Below, one piece after another: positions 1 to 8,650 of a DNA stretch of 64,000 nt. Source of the DNA: G965115915 sp965115915 (lineage in GTDB: Bacteria > Pseudomonadota > Gammaproteobacteria > Eutrophobiales > Eutrophobiaceae); assembly GCA_965115915.1 (NCBI GenBank), contig OZ220483.1, positions 1,302,001 to 1,366,000 of the forward strand, written 5' to 3'. The translations under genes and the position numbers were made by a program. Each line of letters begins with the position of its first letter. Within the stretch, counting starts at the first letter, position 1. Below the pieces are notes generated by a model, which searched no databases, had not been told where the DNA came from, and was given only the letters and a program-made list of their open reading frames with translations.

Positions 1-624
1 GAATATCTCGCCCTTGAATATCCAAACCTTAACTCCAACAACACCATAGGTGGTATATGCACCAGCAACACCATAATCAATGTCGGCACGCAGCGTGTGC
101 AATGGAACACGCCCCTCACGATACCACTCTGTCCGAGCGATCTCCGCACCATTCAACCTCCCACTGACAGTGATCTTTATGCCCCCGGCGCCCAGCCTCA
201 TGGTGTTGGTAATCGCCCGCTTCATCGCCCTGCGAAACATGACGCGACGCTCGATCTGCTGCGCTACACTCTCTGCAACCAACAGCGCATCCAATTCCGG
301 CTTGCGGATCTCCTCCACACTAAGATGGACATTCATGCCCATCATTTTTGATACCTCATTGCGTAAACGCTCAATGTCTCCACCTTTCTTGCCAATAACT
401 ATGCCTGGACGGGCCGTGTGGATAATCACTCGAGCCGTCCCCGTGGGACGCTCTATCTGGATACGGCTGACCGAGGCATTGGTCAGTTTTTTACGCAGGT
501 ATTTTCGAACCTCGGAATCACTTTCAAGAAATCTGGCATAATCCTTCTTGTTCGCATACCACGTGGAATTCCACTGTTTGACTATACCAAGCCGCAATCC
601 TATCGGGTTTGTCTTCTGCCCCAT
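1..624 (-). CDS. rpsC: 30S ribosomal protein S3, partial (3' end outside window)
   Basis: Small-subunit protein S3, which binds the 16S rRNA head and lines the mRNA entry channel. The start codon ATG lies at 624-622 and the product begins MGQKTNPIGLRLGI, the usual S3 start. The KH-domain stretch with VIGKKGGDIERLRNEV follows in the first half, and the C-terminal S3 domain runs off the left edge of the window, so roughly the last few residues are missing. It follows rplV by three bases on the same strand, as in the S10 operon of other gammaproteobacteria, so translation is probably coupled. Nothing unusual is visible. Confidence 0.97.
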   Translation of the reverse strand, partial: MGQKTNPIGLRLGIVKQWNSTWYANKKDYARFLESDSEVRKYLRKKLTNASVSRIQIERPTGTARVIIHTARPGIVIGKKGGDIERLRNEVSKMMGMNVHLSVEEIRKPELDALLVAESVAQQIERRVMFRRAMKRAITNTMRLGAGGIKITVSGRLNGAEIARTEWYREGRVPLHTLRADIDYGVAGAYTTYGVVGVKVWIFKGEIF

Positions 625-627
625 CGC

Positions 628-963
628 TTACTCTCTCTCTTCAACCGTAACAACAATACGGCTCGTTCTTTTCAGAACACGGTCGGCACGGCCACGGGCC
701 CTGACACGCAAACGCTTTCCTGTCGGACCCTGATTGATTTCTATCTCCGAGACATACAGACTATCGATGTCCGCCCCCTGATTATTCTCGGCATTGGCAA
801 TCGCCGACTCCAAAACCTTCTTCAGGATCGGGGCAGAACCACGATCACTGAAACGCAGTGTATCCAATGCCCTGTCCACTGCAAGCCCACGGATCTGATC
901 CGCCTGCAGCCGCAGCTTCCGGGGAGAAGCATGTATATATTTCAACATTGCGTACGCAGCCAT
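628..963 (-). CDS. rplV: 50S ribosomal protein L22
   Basis: L22 lines the peptide exit tunnel with L4 and is the target region of some macrolide-resistance changes. The reading frame stays open further upstream, but the family start is the ATG at 963-961, giving 111 residues (E. coli has 110). The product begins MAAYAMLKYIHASPRKLR and carries the family's C-terminal beta-hairpin region with QGPTGKRLRVRARGRADRV, which reaches into the tunnel. It sits between rpsS (13 bases upstream) and rpsC (3 bases downstream) in conserved order. Confidence 0.96.
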   Translation of the reverse strand: MAAYAMLKYIHASPRKLRLQADQIRGLAVDRALDTLRFSDRGSAPILKKVLESAIANAENNQGADIDSLYVSEIEINQGPTGKRLRVRARGRADRVLKRTSRIVVTVEERE

Positions 964-976
964 CAACCATCCCGCC

Positions 977-1249
977 CTATTTGCCCTTTCGATCCGCCGT
1001 ATGACCGTGAAACGTGCGAGTTTGGGAAAACTCACCCAGTTTATGTCCCACCATGTTTTCAGTGACGTAGACTGGCACATGGCTACGCCCATTATGTACC
1101 GCGATGGTAAGACCTACCATCTCAGGCACGATCAAAGAACGTCTGGACCATGTCTTTATCGGACGCCTGTCGTTACTCTTCCTGGCAATCTCAACCTTCC
1201 TGGCAAGGTGATGGTCCACAAAGGGACCCTTTCTCACTGATCGTGGCAT
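977..1249 (-). CDS. rpsS: 30S ribosomal protein S19
   Basis: S19 binds the 16S rRNA head with S13 and contacts the 50S subunit and A-site tRNA. The 90-residue product starts MPRSVRKGPFVDHHL and ends with the basic tail GHTADRKGK, both typical of the family in sequence and length. A purine-rich ribosome binding site (GAGGGGAG) lies just before the ATG. It is 12 bases downstream of rplB and 13 bases upstream of rplV, within the S10 operon. Confidence 0.97.
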   Translation of the reverse strand: MPRSVRKGPFVDHHLARKVEIARKSNDRRPIKTWSRRSLIVPEMVGLTIAVHNGRSHVPVYVTENMVGHKLGEFSQTRTFHGHTADRKGK

Positions 1250-1261
1250 GCTCCCCTCACC

Positions 1262-2089
1262 TTATCCCCTCTTTTTTCTTCTGATTATCATATTGTTTGT
1301 ACGCTTGTTCCTGCGCGTCCGGTAGCCCTTCGTCGGCATTCCCCACGGAGACACCGGATGACGCCCACCCGAAGATCTGCCCTCACCACCTCCGTGCGGA
1401 TGATCCACCGGATTCATGGCCACACCGCGTACTGTTGGCCGAATGCCACGCCAACGCTTTGCACCAGCCTTTCCCAGAGAACGCAACGAATGCTCTGTAT
1501 TACTCACCGTTCCAATGGTCGCCCGGCAGGCTGCCAACACCTTACGCATCTCACCGGAACGCAAGCGCAAACTGACATGCGCCCCCTCCTTTGCCACAAG
1601 CTGGGCAGAACATCCCGCACTCCGAATAATCTGGCCGCCCTTGCCCGGTTTCAACTCCACACAATGGACAACACTACCCAAAGGAATATTGCGCAACGGC
1701 ATGCAATTGCCGCTCCGAATATCAACCGACTCCCCGGATATCAGTATATCCCCCACCTGCACCTTGTCCGGAGCAATGATATAACGGCGCTCACCATCGG
1801 CATATAACAACAAGGCTATATGCGCACTGCGATTGGGATCATACTCTATGCGCTCAACCCTGGCCGGTATATTATCCTTGTCCCGCCTGAAATCCATTCT
1901 GCGGTAACGTTGTCTGGCACCACCACCTCGATGACGCACAGTGATCCTGCCATTGTTATTGCGCCCGGCATGTTTACTCTGCTTTTCCATCAATGGAGCA
2001 AAGGGTTTCCCTTTATGCAGATCAGTGTTGACCACATCAATGCGAGAACGACATCCTGCCGAGGTAGGCCTGAATTTGCGTAACGCCAT
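1262..2089 (-). CDS. rplB: 50S ribosomal protein L2
   Basis: L2 is a core 23S rRNA-binding protein needed for subunit association and peptidyl transferase assembly. The 275-residue product has the N-terminal OB-type RNA-binding domain and the SH3-like domain, and the signature VRGVAMNPVDHPHGGGEGR near residue 220-240 that contains the conserved histidine close to the peptidyl transferase centre. The basic C-terminus (TRRNKRTNNMIIRRKKRG) is also typical. The ATG lies two bases after the rplW stop codon. Confidence 0.98.
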   Translation of the reverse strand: MALRKFRPTSAGCRSRIDVVNTDLHKGKPFAPLMEKQSKHAGRNNNGRITVRHRGGGARQRYRRMDFRRDKDNIPARVERIEYDPNRSAHIALLLYADGERRYIIAPDKVQVGDILISGESVDIRSGNCMPLRNIPLGSVVHCVELKPGKGGQIIRSAGCSAQLVAKEGAHVSLRLRSGEMRKVLAACRATIGTVSNTEHSLRSLGKAGAKRWRGIRPTVRGVAMNPVDHPHGGGEGRSSGGRHPVSPWGMPTKGYRTRRNKRTNNMIIRRKKRG

Positions 2090-2091
2090 GC

Positions 2092-2382
2092 CTACACACC
2101 ACCAAAGTCAATAGTATGACCGGGATCGAGCGTAACCCAGGCCTTTTTCCATGATGGCCGACGACCCCGGATACGCTTGAACATCTTACGCTTTCCCTGC
2201 ACATTGCACACCCGAACTTTTTCAACCTTGACTGAAAACATCAATTCCACCGCCTGTTTTATATCGGCTTTCCGGGCATCCTTCCGCACCCTGAACATAT
2301 ATTGACGATCACTGGAAAGCCTTGATGATTTCTCCGTCATACAAGGAGAATACAGCAGTGTCATTAAACGAGTCCGGTTCAT
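2092..2382 (-). CDS. rplW: 50S ribosomal protein L23
   Basis: L23 sits at the tunnel exit and docks trigger factor and SRP. The 96-residue product contains the family's N-terminal segment (LLYSPCMTEKSSRL) and the RNA-binding loop with basic KRKMFKRIRGRRPSWKKAWV. Its ATG overlaps the rplD stop codon (ATGA, 2382-2379), implying translational coupling with L4. Length and position match the S10 operon. Confidence 0.96.
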   Translation of the reverse strand: MNRTRLMTLLYSPCMTEKSSRLSSDRQYMFRVRKDARKADIKQAVELMFSVKVEKVRVCNVQGKRKMFKRIRGRRPSWKKAWVTLDPGHTIDFGGV

Positions 2383-3005
2383 CGCAGGTTTGCCTCGACT
2401 TTCTCCAGTGCAGACTGAGTAATCAGCATACGGTCCATGGCCACCAGTAACCAGGGATTCAACTCCCCACTACCCCGCACCTGTACCCGGGGAAGATTGC
2501 GCGTGGCCAAACAAAGATTCGGGCCCGGCTCATCAACCACGATCAGCACCTCCTCCAGCTTAAGACCAAATCGCTCCAATGCCTCGACCGCAAGCCGAGT
2601 CCGTGGCTCAGCAACCTGAAACTCATCGACACACAGCAGACGCTGCTGCCGAACCAATTCCGAGAGAATGCTGCGCATTGCACAGCGATACATCTTGCGA
2701 TTGACCTTCTGCGCATGACACTGAGGACGTGCGGCAAAACTTACCCCGCCACCACGCCAGATCGGACTACGCGATGTACCCGCTCTGGCACGTCCAGTAC
2801 CTTTCTGCCGCCACGGCTTACGCCCGCCCCCTCTGACCCGGGAACGCTTTTTATGTGCACGGGTACCAGCACGCGCACCTGCCATCCAGGCCGTCACCAC
2901 CTGATGCACCAGGGCTTCATTAAATGTGACAGCAAACACCTCATCAGCGACATTAATACTGATCTCTTCGGTTCCAGCCTGGCCGTTGATAACTGGCAAT
3001 TCCAC
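2379..3005 (-). CDS. rplD: 50S ribosomal protein L4
   Basis: L4 lines the exit tunnel and, in many gammaproteobacteria, also represses its own operon. The frame is open to 3041, but that would overlap rplC. A GTG at 3005-3003, ten bases after the rplC stop and preceded by a GAGG ribosome binding site, gives a 208-residue protein that aligns with the family from its start. The tunnel-loop motif GGGRKPWRQKGTGRARAG and FAARPQCHAQKVNRKMYR are clear. The start codon choice is an inference; the gene identity is not in doubt. Confidence 0.94.
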   Translation of the reverse strand: MELPVINGQAGTEEISINVADEVFAVTFNEALVHQVVTAWMAGARAGTRAHKKRSRVRGGGRKPWRQKGTGRARAGTSRSPIWRGGGVSFAARPQCHAQKVNRKMYRCAMRSILSELVRQQRLLCVDEFQVAEPRTRLAVEALERFGLKLEEVLIVVDEPGPNLCLATRNLPRVQVRGSGELNPWLLVAMDRMLITQSALEKVEANLR

Positions 3006-3015
3006 GTCTCCACCC

Positions 3016-3666
3016 TCAATGAGCCACTGACTTGACCGCATGTCTGACCATTAGCCTGTCACCCACGCTACCTGGAACAGCTCCTTTGACCAGTAACAGA
3101 TTACGTTCCACATCGACGCGCACCACCTCCAGGTTTTGCACCGTACGCCGCTTGTTACCCATGTGTCCAGCCATTTTCTTGCCCTTGAACACCTTGCCAG
3201 GAAACTGGCACTGACCTATCGACCCCGGAGCCCTGTGCGACAGGGAGTTCCCGTGAGTGGCCCGCTGTGCACTGAAATGGTGCCGCTTGATAACTCCCGC
3301 AAATCCCTTGCCCCGCGTTGTCCCAGTCACATCTACCTTCTGTTCCGGTGAAAAAATACCCACACCAAGCTCGGAACCCGGCTCCAAATTCATACCTTCA
3401 CCCGTTGTCATGCGACATTCAAATACCCCCTCTGCAGGTTCAATCCCCACTTTTATGTACAAACCACTATCGGATTTGCGTAAACGCCGGTGCGGCTTGC
3501 TACCCCAGGCGATCTGCAGGGCCCGAACCCCATCGGGACCCTCACTCATAACACGAGTCACCCGGTTCGGGACCACCTCTATAACAGTCACCGGAATTGA
3601 TGTGCCGGACTCGATAAAAATCCGGGTCATCCCGCGCTTTCTTCCTACAATACCTAGATTCATCAT
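3016..3666 (-). CDS. rplC: 50S ribosomal protein L3
   Basis: L3 is an early-assembly 23S rRNA protein whose loop reaches towards the peptidyl transferase centre. Two consecutive ATGs (3666 and 3663) follow a TTG; I take the first ATG, giving 216 residues. The product has the family start LGIVGRKRGMTRIF, and the central loop GVIKRHHFSAQRATHGNS with the glutamine that is methylated in E. coli within GSIGQCQFPGKVFKGKKMAG. It is 14 bases downstream of rpsJ. Confidence 0.96.
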   Translation of the reverse strand: MMNLGIVGRKRGMTRIFIESGTSIPVTVIEVVPNRVTRVMSEGPDGVRALQIAWGSKPHRRLRKSDSGLYIKVGIEPAEGVFECRMTTGEGMNLEPGSELGVGIFSPEQKVDVTGTTRGKGFAGVIKRHHFSAQRATHGNSLSHRAPGSIGQCQFPGKVFKGKKMAGHMGNKRRTVQNLEVVRVDVERNLLLVKGAVPGSVGDRLMVRHAVKSVAH

Positions 3667-3680
3667 CAAACTCGGAGCAT

Positions 3681-3995
3681 TCAGTTAACTTTTATCTGCA
3701 CGTCAACGCCGGCAGCCAAATCCAGCTTCATCAGCGCATCAACAGTCTTTTCGGTCGGCTCAATCACGTCCAGCAGACGCTTGTGTGTGCGAATCTCATA
3801 CTGGTCACGTGCATCCTTGTTAACATGCGGAGAGATCAGCACTGTGTAGCGTTCTTTCCTTGTAGGCAACGGAACTGGTCCACGTATCTGAGCACCAGTC
3901 CTGCGTGCGGCATCCACGATCTCCCGGGTAGACTGATCTATCAACCGGTAATCGAAAGATTTAAGCCTGATGCGTATGCTTTGACGTTTTGCCAT
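3681..3995 (-). CDS. rpsJ: 30S ribosomal protein S10 / NusE
   Basis: S10 assembles into the 30S head and, as NusE, joins NusB, NusG and RNA polymerase in antitermination. The 104-residue product has the family pattern SIRIRLKSFDYRLIDQSTRE and the loop RGPVPLPTRKERYTVL, ending in the usual ADVQIKVN-like tail. It begins the S10 gene set, 29 bases after tuf. No separate S10 leader of the E. coli type is evident in that short gap, so it is probably read through from tuf. Confidence 0.97.
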   Translation of the reverse strand: MAKRQSIRIRLKSFDYRLIDQSTREIVDAARRTGAQIRGPVPLPTRKERYTVLISPHVNKDARDQYEIRTHKRLLDVIEPTEKTVDALMKLDLAAGVDVQIKVN

Positions 3996-4024
3996 GACTG
4001 TTGTCCGTCGCCTCCGAGCCCAGG

Positions 4025-5215
4025 CTACTCAATCACCTTTGATACGACACCAGCGCCTACCGTACGACCACCTTCGCGGATCGCAAAACGCAGGCCCTCT
4101 TCCATCGCAATAGGACCAATCAACTTGACGGTGATCTTTACGTTGTCTCCCGGCATTACCATCTCCGTACCGGAAGGCAGTTCAACCGCGCCAGTCACAT
4201 CAGTGGTACGGAAATAGAACTGCGGACGATAGTTGTTAAAAAATGGCGTGTGTCGTCCACCCTCATCCTTACTCAGCACATACACTTCCGCTTCGAAATG
4301 GGTATGCGGAGTAATGGAACCGGGTACACAAAGAACTTGGCCACGTTCCACCTCTTCGCGCTTGGTGCCACGCAACAGCACACCTACATTATCTCCCGCA
4401 CGGCCCTCGTCCAGTAGTTTGCGAAACATCTCCACACCAGTACAGGTGGTCTTCCGAGTCTCCTTGATGCCGACGATTTCTATCTCATCACCCACCTTGA
4501 CAATCCCACGCTCCACACGGCCAGTCACCACAGTACCACGGCCAGAGATGCTGAATACATCCTCTATCGGCAACAGGAACGGTTGGTCTACCGGACGTTC
4601 CGGCACCGGGAAATACTCGTCCATCGCACTAACCAACGCCTTCACAGAAGCAATACCTATGTCACTGGTATCACCCTCCAGTGCCTTCAGCGCACTCCCT
4701 TTGACAACCGGTGTGTCCTCACCTGGAAATTCATAGCTCTCCAGTAATTCCCGCACCTCCATCTCAACCAGTTCGATCAGTTCCTGATCATCCACCTGAT
4801 CGGCCTTGTTCATATAAACAACGATGCGGGGCACACCCACCTGCCGGGCCAGCAGGATGTGCTCGCGCGTCTGCGGCATCGGGCCATCGGCTGCACTCAC
4901 CACCAACACGGCACCATCCATCTGTGCCGCACCAGTGATCATGTTCTTCACATAATCCGCGTGTCCCGGGCAATCCACATGCGCGTAATGACGTGCGTCA
5001 CTTTGGTATTCCACATGGGCCGTAGCGATGGTGATACCACGCTCGCGCTCTTCCGGGGCATTGTCAATTTGTTCGTATCCGCGTGACTCGCCACCGAATT
5101 CCTCAGCCATAATTTTGGTAATAGCCGCGGTCAATGTAGTCTTTCCATGATCAACATGTCCAATCGTACCGACATTGACATGCGGCTTTGTCCGCTCAAA
5201 TTTCTCCTTCGACAT
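4025..5215 (-). CDS. tuf: Elongation factor Tu
   Basis: EF-Tu delivers aminoacyl-tRNA to the ribosome as a GTP complex. The 396-residue product has G1 GHVDHGKT (residues 19-26), the DCPGHADY switch motif and NKADQVDD, followed by the two beta-barrel domains. It is the only tuf copy in this window. The position where many gammaproteobacteria carry a second copy, between the tRNA array and secE, holds tRNA-Trp instead. It lies 29 bases after fusA in the str operon. Confidence 0.98.
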   Translation of the reverse strand: MSKEKFERTKPHVNVGTIGHVDHGKTTLTAAITKIMAEEFGGESRGYEQIDNAPEERERGITIATAHVEYQSDARHYAHVDCPGHADYVKNMITGAAQMDGAVLVVSAADGPMPQTREHILLARQVGVPRIVVYMNKADQVDDQELIELVEMEVRELLESYEFPGEDTPVVKGSALKALEGDTSDIGIASVKALVSAMDEYFPVPERPVDQPFLLPIEDVFSISGRGTVVTGRVERGIVKVGDEIEIVGIKETRKTTCTGVEMFRKLLDEGRAGDNVGVLLRGTKREEVERGQVLCVPGSITPHTHFEAEVYVLSKDEGGRHTPFFNNYRPQFYFRTTDVTGAVELPSGTEMVMPGDNVKITVKLIGPIAMEEGLRFAIREGGRTVGAGVVSKVIE

Positions 5216-5244
5216 GATTCAAACCCCCTAAACCAATATAGTAT

Positions 5245-7347
5245 TTACTGATTGCGATTTATTATGCCTTCAGCGATATTCCTGGGAACCTCCATGTATT
5301 TGCCAAACTCCATGGCATAACTGGCACGGCCCTGAGTCGCAGAACGCAAATCAGTCGCGTAACCAAACATTTCGCTTAATGGAACCTCCGCCCGCACGAT
5401 CCTGCCGGCAGGGGAATTTTCGGTACCAAGCAACACCCCGCGCCGTCGGTTCAGATCGCCATTAACCGTCCCCATATATTCTTCCGGGGTAACCACCTCC
5501 ACACACATAACCGGCTCCAGCAAAACCGGCTTCGCCTTGGTTGCACCATCCCTGAATCCGATCGAACCGGCAATCTTGAACGCCATCTCGCTGGAATCAA
5601 CCTCATGGAAAGAACCGTCATATAGCGTAACCCGAATATCCACTACCGGATAACCAGCCAAAATGCCATTCGCCAACTGTTCCTTCACTCCCTGCTCTAC
5701 CGCCGGTATGTACTCCTTGGGAATGGCTCCTCCCACGATCCGGCTGACAAATTCAAAGCCTTCACCTGCCTCCAAAGGCTCTATCTTCATTACCACATGG
5801 CCATACTGTCCGCGCCCCCCGGTCTGACGTACAAAACGGCCCTCGGCCTTTTCATTCACCTTGCGTATGGTCTCCCGGTAAGCAACCTGCGGCTTGCCGA
5901 TATTCGCATCGACCTTGAATTCGCGCTTCATTCGATCAACGATAATCTCAAGGTGGAGCTCGCCCATCCCGGAAATGATGGTTTGACCCGATTCCTGATC
6001 GGTATGTACCTTGAAAGACGGATCCTCACGCGCCAGCTTACCCAGCGACAAACCCATCTTCTCTTGATCCACCTTGGTCTTCGGCTCCACCGCCACCGAT
6101 ATCACCGGGTCCGGAAACTCCATGCGCTCCAGCGTGACCACTTGAGACACATCACACAGGGTATCTCCCGTTGTCACGTCCTTCAGCCCAACAGCGGCGG
6201 CAATATCACCCGCTCTCACTTCCTTGATCTCCTCACGGCTATTGGCGTGCATCTGCAGAATGCGACCGATACGTTCCTTGTTCGCCTTGATCGGATTATA
6301 GACACTACTACCCGACTGGAGCACACCGGAATACACCCGGAAAAACGTCAGATTGCCCACAAAGGGGTCAGTGGCAATCTTGAACGCCAACGCAGAGAAC
6401 GGTGCTTCGTCGGAAGACTTTCGTTCAATCTCGGTATGACCCTCATCATCCAGAGTGCCTCGGACCGGTGGCACATCTGTCGGTGCCGGCAAGTATTTTA
6501 TCACCGCGTCCAGCACCGCCTGAACACCCTTGTTCTTGAAAGCCGAACCACATAATACCGGAACAACCGCATTGGCCAGGGTAAGGGTACGGACACCTTT
6601 CTGAAGCTGTTCTTCATTCAGTTCATCTTGATCCAGATAACATTCCATCAATTCCTCATCCGCCTCGGCAACCGATTCCATCAACTTCCCGCGCCAATGT
6701 GCGACATCCTCGTCCATGTCGGACGGCACCTCACCCAACTCAAACTTCAGTCCTTTTGTCGCCTCATCCCAATAAATCGCCTTGCAGGAAATCAGGTCCA
6801 CCACACCGACAAAACCATCCTCCGCCCCTATTGGTAGTTGCAATGGAACCGGGACACTGGACAACCGTGTGCGAATCTGCTCAACCACACGAAGAAAATC
6901 AGCACCCGCACGATCCATCTTATTGACAAATGCGATCCTGGGAACCCGATACCGGTTGGCCTGCCGCCATACCGTTTCCGATTGCGGCTCCACGCCACCC
7001 ACCGCACAGAATACCGAGATTGCCCCATCCAGCACCCGCAGAGAACGCTCTACCTCGATCGTAAAATCAACGTGTCCCGGCGTGTCAATAATATTTATCC
7101 GATGTTCGGGAAACTGTTGTGCCATCCCTTTCCAGAAACAGGTGGTCGCGGCCGAGGTGATGGTAATGCCACGTTCCTGTTCCTGCTCCATCCAGTCCAT
7201 GGTTGCAGCACCGTCATGCACCTCCCCTATCTTGTGCGAAATGCCGGTATAGTACAGTATGCGCTCGGTCGTCGTGGTTTTTCCGGCATCAATATGCGCC
7301 ATGATTCCAATATTTCGATAGCGCCGAATGTCGGTAGTGCGAGGCAT
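5245..7347 (-). CDS. fusA: Elongation factor G
   Basis: EF-G catalyses GTP-dependent translocation and, with RRF, ribosome recycling. The open frame extends to 7476, but the family start is the ATG at 7347-7345 (MPRTTDIRRYRNIGI), giving 700 residues. The G domain carries AHIDAGKTTTTE (about residues 17-28), IIDTPGHVDF and FVNKMDRAGADF. Domains II-V follow, with the conserved domain IV loop region (GRGQYGHVVMKIEP). It is 34 bases after rpsG. Confidence 0.98.
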   Translation of the reverse strand: MPRTTDIRRYRNIGIMAHIDAGKTTTTERILYYTGISHKIGEVHDGAATMDWMEQEQERGITITSAATTCFWKGMAQQFPEHRINIIDTPGHVDFTIEVERSLRVLDGAISVFCAVGGVEPQSETVWRQANRYRVPRIAFVNKMDRAGADFLRVVEQIRTRLSSVPVPLQLPIGAEDGFVGVVDLISCKAIYWDEATKGLKFELGEVPSDMDEDVAHWRGKLMESVAEADEELMECYLDQDELNEEQLQKGVRTLTLANAVVPVLCGSAFKNKGVQAVLDAVIKYLPAPTDVPPVRGTLDDEGHTEIERKSSDEAPFSALAFKIATDPFVGNLTFFRVYSGVLQSGSSVYNPIKANKERIGRILQMHANSREEIKEVRAGDIAAAVGLKDVTTGDTLCDVSQVVTLERMEFPDPVISVAVEPKTKVDQEKMGLSLGKLAREDPSFKVHTDQESGQTIISGMGELHLEIIVDRMKREFKVDANIGKPQVAYRETIRKVNEKAEGRFVRQTGGRGQYGHVVMKIEPLEAGEGFEFVSRIVGGAIPKEYIPAVEQGVKEQLANGILAGYPVVDIRVTLYDGSFHEVDSSEMAFKIAGSIGFRDGATKAKPVLLEPVMCVEVVTPEEYMGTVNGDLNRRRGVLLGTENSPAGRIVRAEVPLSEMFGYATDLRSATQGRASYAMEFGKYMEVPRNIAEGIINRNQ

Positions 7348-7381
7348 CGTGGGTCTCCCATCTATTCGGGTACAATTGCAA

Positions 7382-7855
7382 TTACCAGCGGAAATGCGAA
7401 AACGCTTTGTTGGCTTCCGCCATCCGATGGGTGTCCTCACGTTTCTTGACTGCCGTCCCACGCTCTTCGAAAGCATCCATCAACTCACCTGCAAGACGCC
7501 GCCCCATATTCTTTTCACCGCGTTTGCGCGCCGCTTCAACCAACCATCGCATTGCCAGCGTCTCTCGACGCTCGGGCCGTACTTCAACCGGTATCTGATA
7601 CGTTGCTCCACCCACCCGACGAGATTTCACTTCCACCAACGGACTAACATTCTTCAATGCCTGAGCAAACACTTCCAGCGGATCCGCCACGCTTTTTCTC
7701 TCTGCAATCTGATCCAGTGCCCCATACACAATGCCCTCCGCTATGGACTTCTTTCCATTAGACATGACGATGTTGATGAATTTGGCGAGCATGACACTTT
7801 CCCACTTCGGATCGGGCAGCCTCTCGCGTTTCTCCGCGACTCTACGACGTGACAT
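7382..7855 (-). CDS. rpsG: 30S ribosomal protein S7
   Basis: S7 nucleates assembly of the 30S head and contacts E-site tRNA. The 157-residue product begins MSRRRVAEKRERLPDPKW, has the beta-hairpin stretch VEVKSRRVGGATYQIPVEVRP, and ends KREDTHRMAEANKAFSHFRW, all typical. It lies 26 bases downstream of rpsL in the str operon. Confidence 0.97.
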   Translation of the reverse strand: MSRRRVAEKRERLPDPKWESVMLAKFINIVMSNGKKSIAEGIVYGALDQIAERKSVADPLEVFAQALKNVSPLVEVKSRRVGGATYQIPVEVRPERRETLAMRWLVEAARKRGEKNMGRRLAGELMDAFEERGTAVKKREDTHRMAEANKAFSHFRW

Positions 7856-7881
7856 TTGCAGATTTCCCCAGGCTATTCCAA

Positions 7882-8256
7882 TCAGAACTTGGGGCGCTTG
7901 GCGCCATATTTGGACCGCCTCTGACGCCTTTCCTTGACCCCCGAGGTGTCCAGCTTTCCACGCACTGTATGATAACGCACACCCGGCAGGTCCTTTACTC
8001 GGCCACCGCGTATCAAGATCACGGAATGCTCTTGCAGATTATGCCCCTCACCACCGATATAGGTAGTCACTTCCTGACCATTGGTCAAGCGCACACGAGC
8101 AACCTTGCGCAAGGCCGAATTCGGTTTCTTCGGCTTCGTCGTATATACACGTGTACATACCCCCCGCTTCTGCGGGCAAGCTTCGAGTGCCGGCACAGCA
8201 CTTTTGCAGCGCTGACGATACCTCGGCTTTCTAACCAATTGATTGATTGTAGTCAT
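7882..8256 (-). CDS. rpsL: 30S ribosomal protein S12
   Basis: S12 controls decoding accuracy at the A site. The 124-residue product carries TTKPKKPNSALRKVARVRL with Lys at the classical streptomycin positions, and GGRVKDLPGVRYHTVRG with the aspartate modified in E. coli, so a streptomycin-sensitive wild-type form is expected. The ATG at 8256 has a GGAA ribosome binding site about nine bases upstream. It heads the str gene set, after a leader of nearly 400 bases downstream of rpoC. Confidence 0.97.
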   Translation of the reverse strand: MTTINQLVRKPRYRQRCKSAVPALEACPQKRGVCTRVYTTKPKKPNSALRKVARVRLTNGQEVTTYIGGEGHNLQEHSVILIRGGRVKDLPGVRYHTVRGKLDTSGVKERRQRRSKYGAKRPKF

Positions 8257-8272
8257 GTCTTAGCATTCCGTT

Positions 8273-8310
8273 CGTCTGTTCGGGTCTGTACTCAACTTGA
8301 CCAACAGACG
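8273..8310 (-). other. Inverted repeat in the rpsL leader
   Basis: CGTCTGTT at 8273-8280 is perfectly complementary to AACAGACG at 8303-8310, enclosing a 22-base loop. On the minus-strand transcript it lies just upstream of the rpsL ribosome binding site and ends 17 bases before the start codon. It could be a leader structure that modulates str operon translation, but no function can be read from sequence alone. Confidence 0.4.
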
Positions 8311-8461
8311 ACACTATCAGTTTGCACCTGGGCTATATCCGAGGTTTTGCAAAACAGCATTTCAGGATCGGTACATCGATCACTGTCCCACAAGCGAACG
8401 GCCGGGACAGCCTGAGAAGCCAGCGTTATTCCCGCAGGGCATCAACCTGCAAAGGGTATTC

Positions 8462-8490
8462 ATTCTACCTGCTCAGTGGACGGTGAGCAA
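8462..8490 (-). promoter_or_regulatory. Candidate sigma-70 promoter of the str operon
   Basis: On the minus strand a TTGCTC -35 element (8490-8485) is separated by exactly 17 bases from a TAGAAT -10 element (8467-8462). Transcription would start near 8455, giving a 5' leader of about 200 bases before rpsL. The spacer and its flanks contain an imperfect palindrome GCTCA...TGAGC. The elements match consensus at 4/6 and 5/6 positions. Whether str is also read through from rpoC is unknown. Confidence 0.5.
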
Positions 8491-8524
8491 GCATTTAATT
8501 TACCAAGGCAAACCACTCCCACCA

Positions 8525-8550
8525 GTTCCTCGTGCAACGCACGAGGGAAC
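8525..8550 (-). other. Strong hairpin in the rpoC-rpsL spacer
   Basis: CCTCGTGC (8528-8535) and GCACGAGG (8539-8546) form a perfect 8-bp stem with a 3-base loop, extendable by GTT/AAC with one bulged G to 8525-8550. No T-run follows on the minus strand, so it is not a canonical intrinsic terminator. It might be a transcript-processing or mRNA-stabilising stem at the rpoC 3' end. Confidence 0.5.
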
Positions 8551-8598
8551 GACCTTCAGTGGCACAGACACGCTACCGCAACGCTGACAAACACACCC

Positions 8599-8615
8599 AC
8601 CCCCGGGCTCGGGGT
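8599..8615 (-). terminator. Weak terminator-like hairpin after rpoC
   Basis: ACCCC at 8599-8603 pairs with GGGGT at 8611-8615 around a 7-base loop, 35-50 bases after the rpoC stop codon on the minus strand. It is followed by a mixed G/T stretch rather than a clean T-run. It may attenuate rpoBC transcription before the str promoter; the call is tentative. The rest of 8257-8650 contains no coding frame I can support. Confidence 0.3.
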
Positions 8616-8650
8616 CTCATTCCTCTGTAAATTCAATTCTCTACCGGGAC

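Noticed and set aside
5797..6555. 252-codon plus-strand frame opposite fusA
   Set aside because: It is antisense to the fusA G domain and carries no recognisable domain; codon bias explains the open frame.
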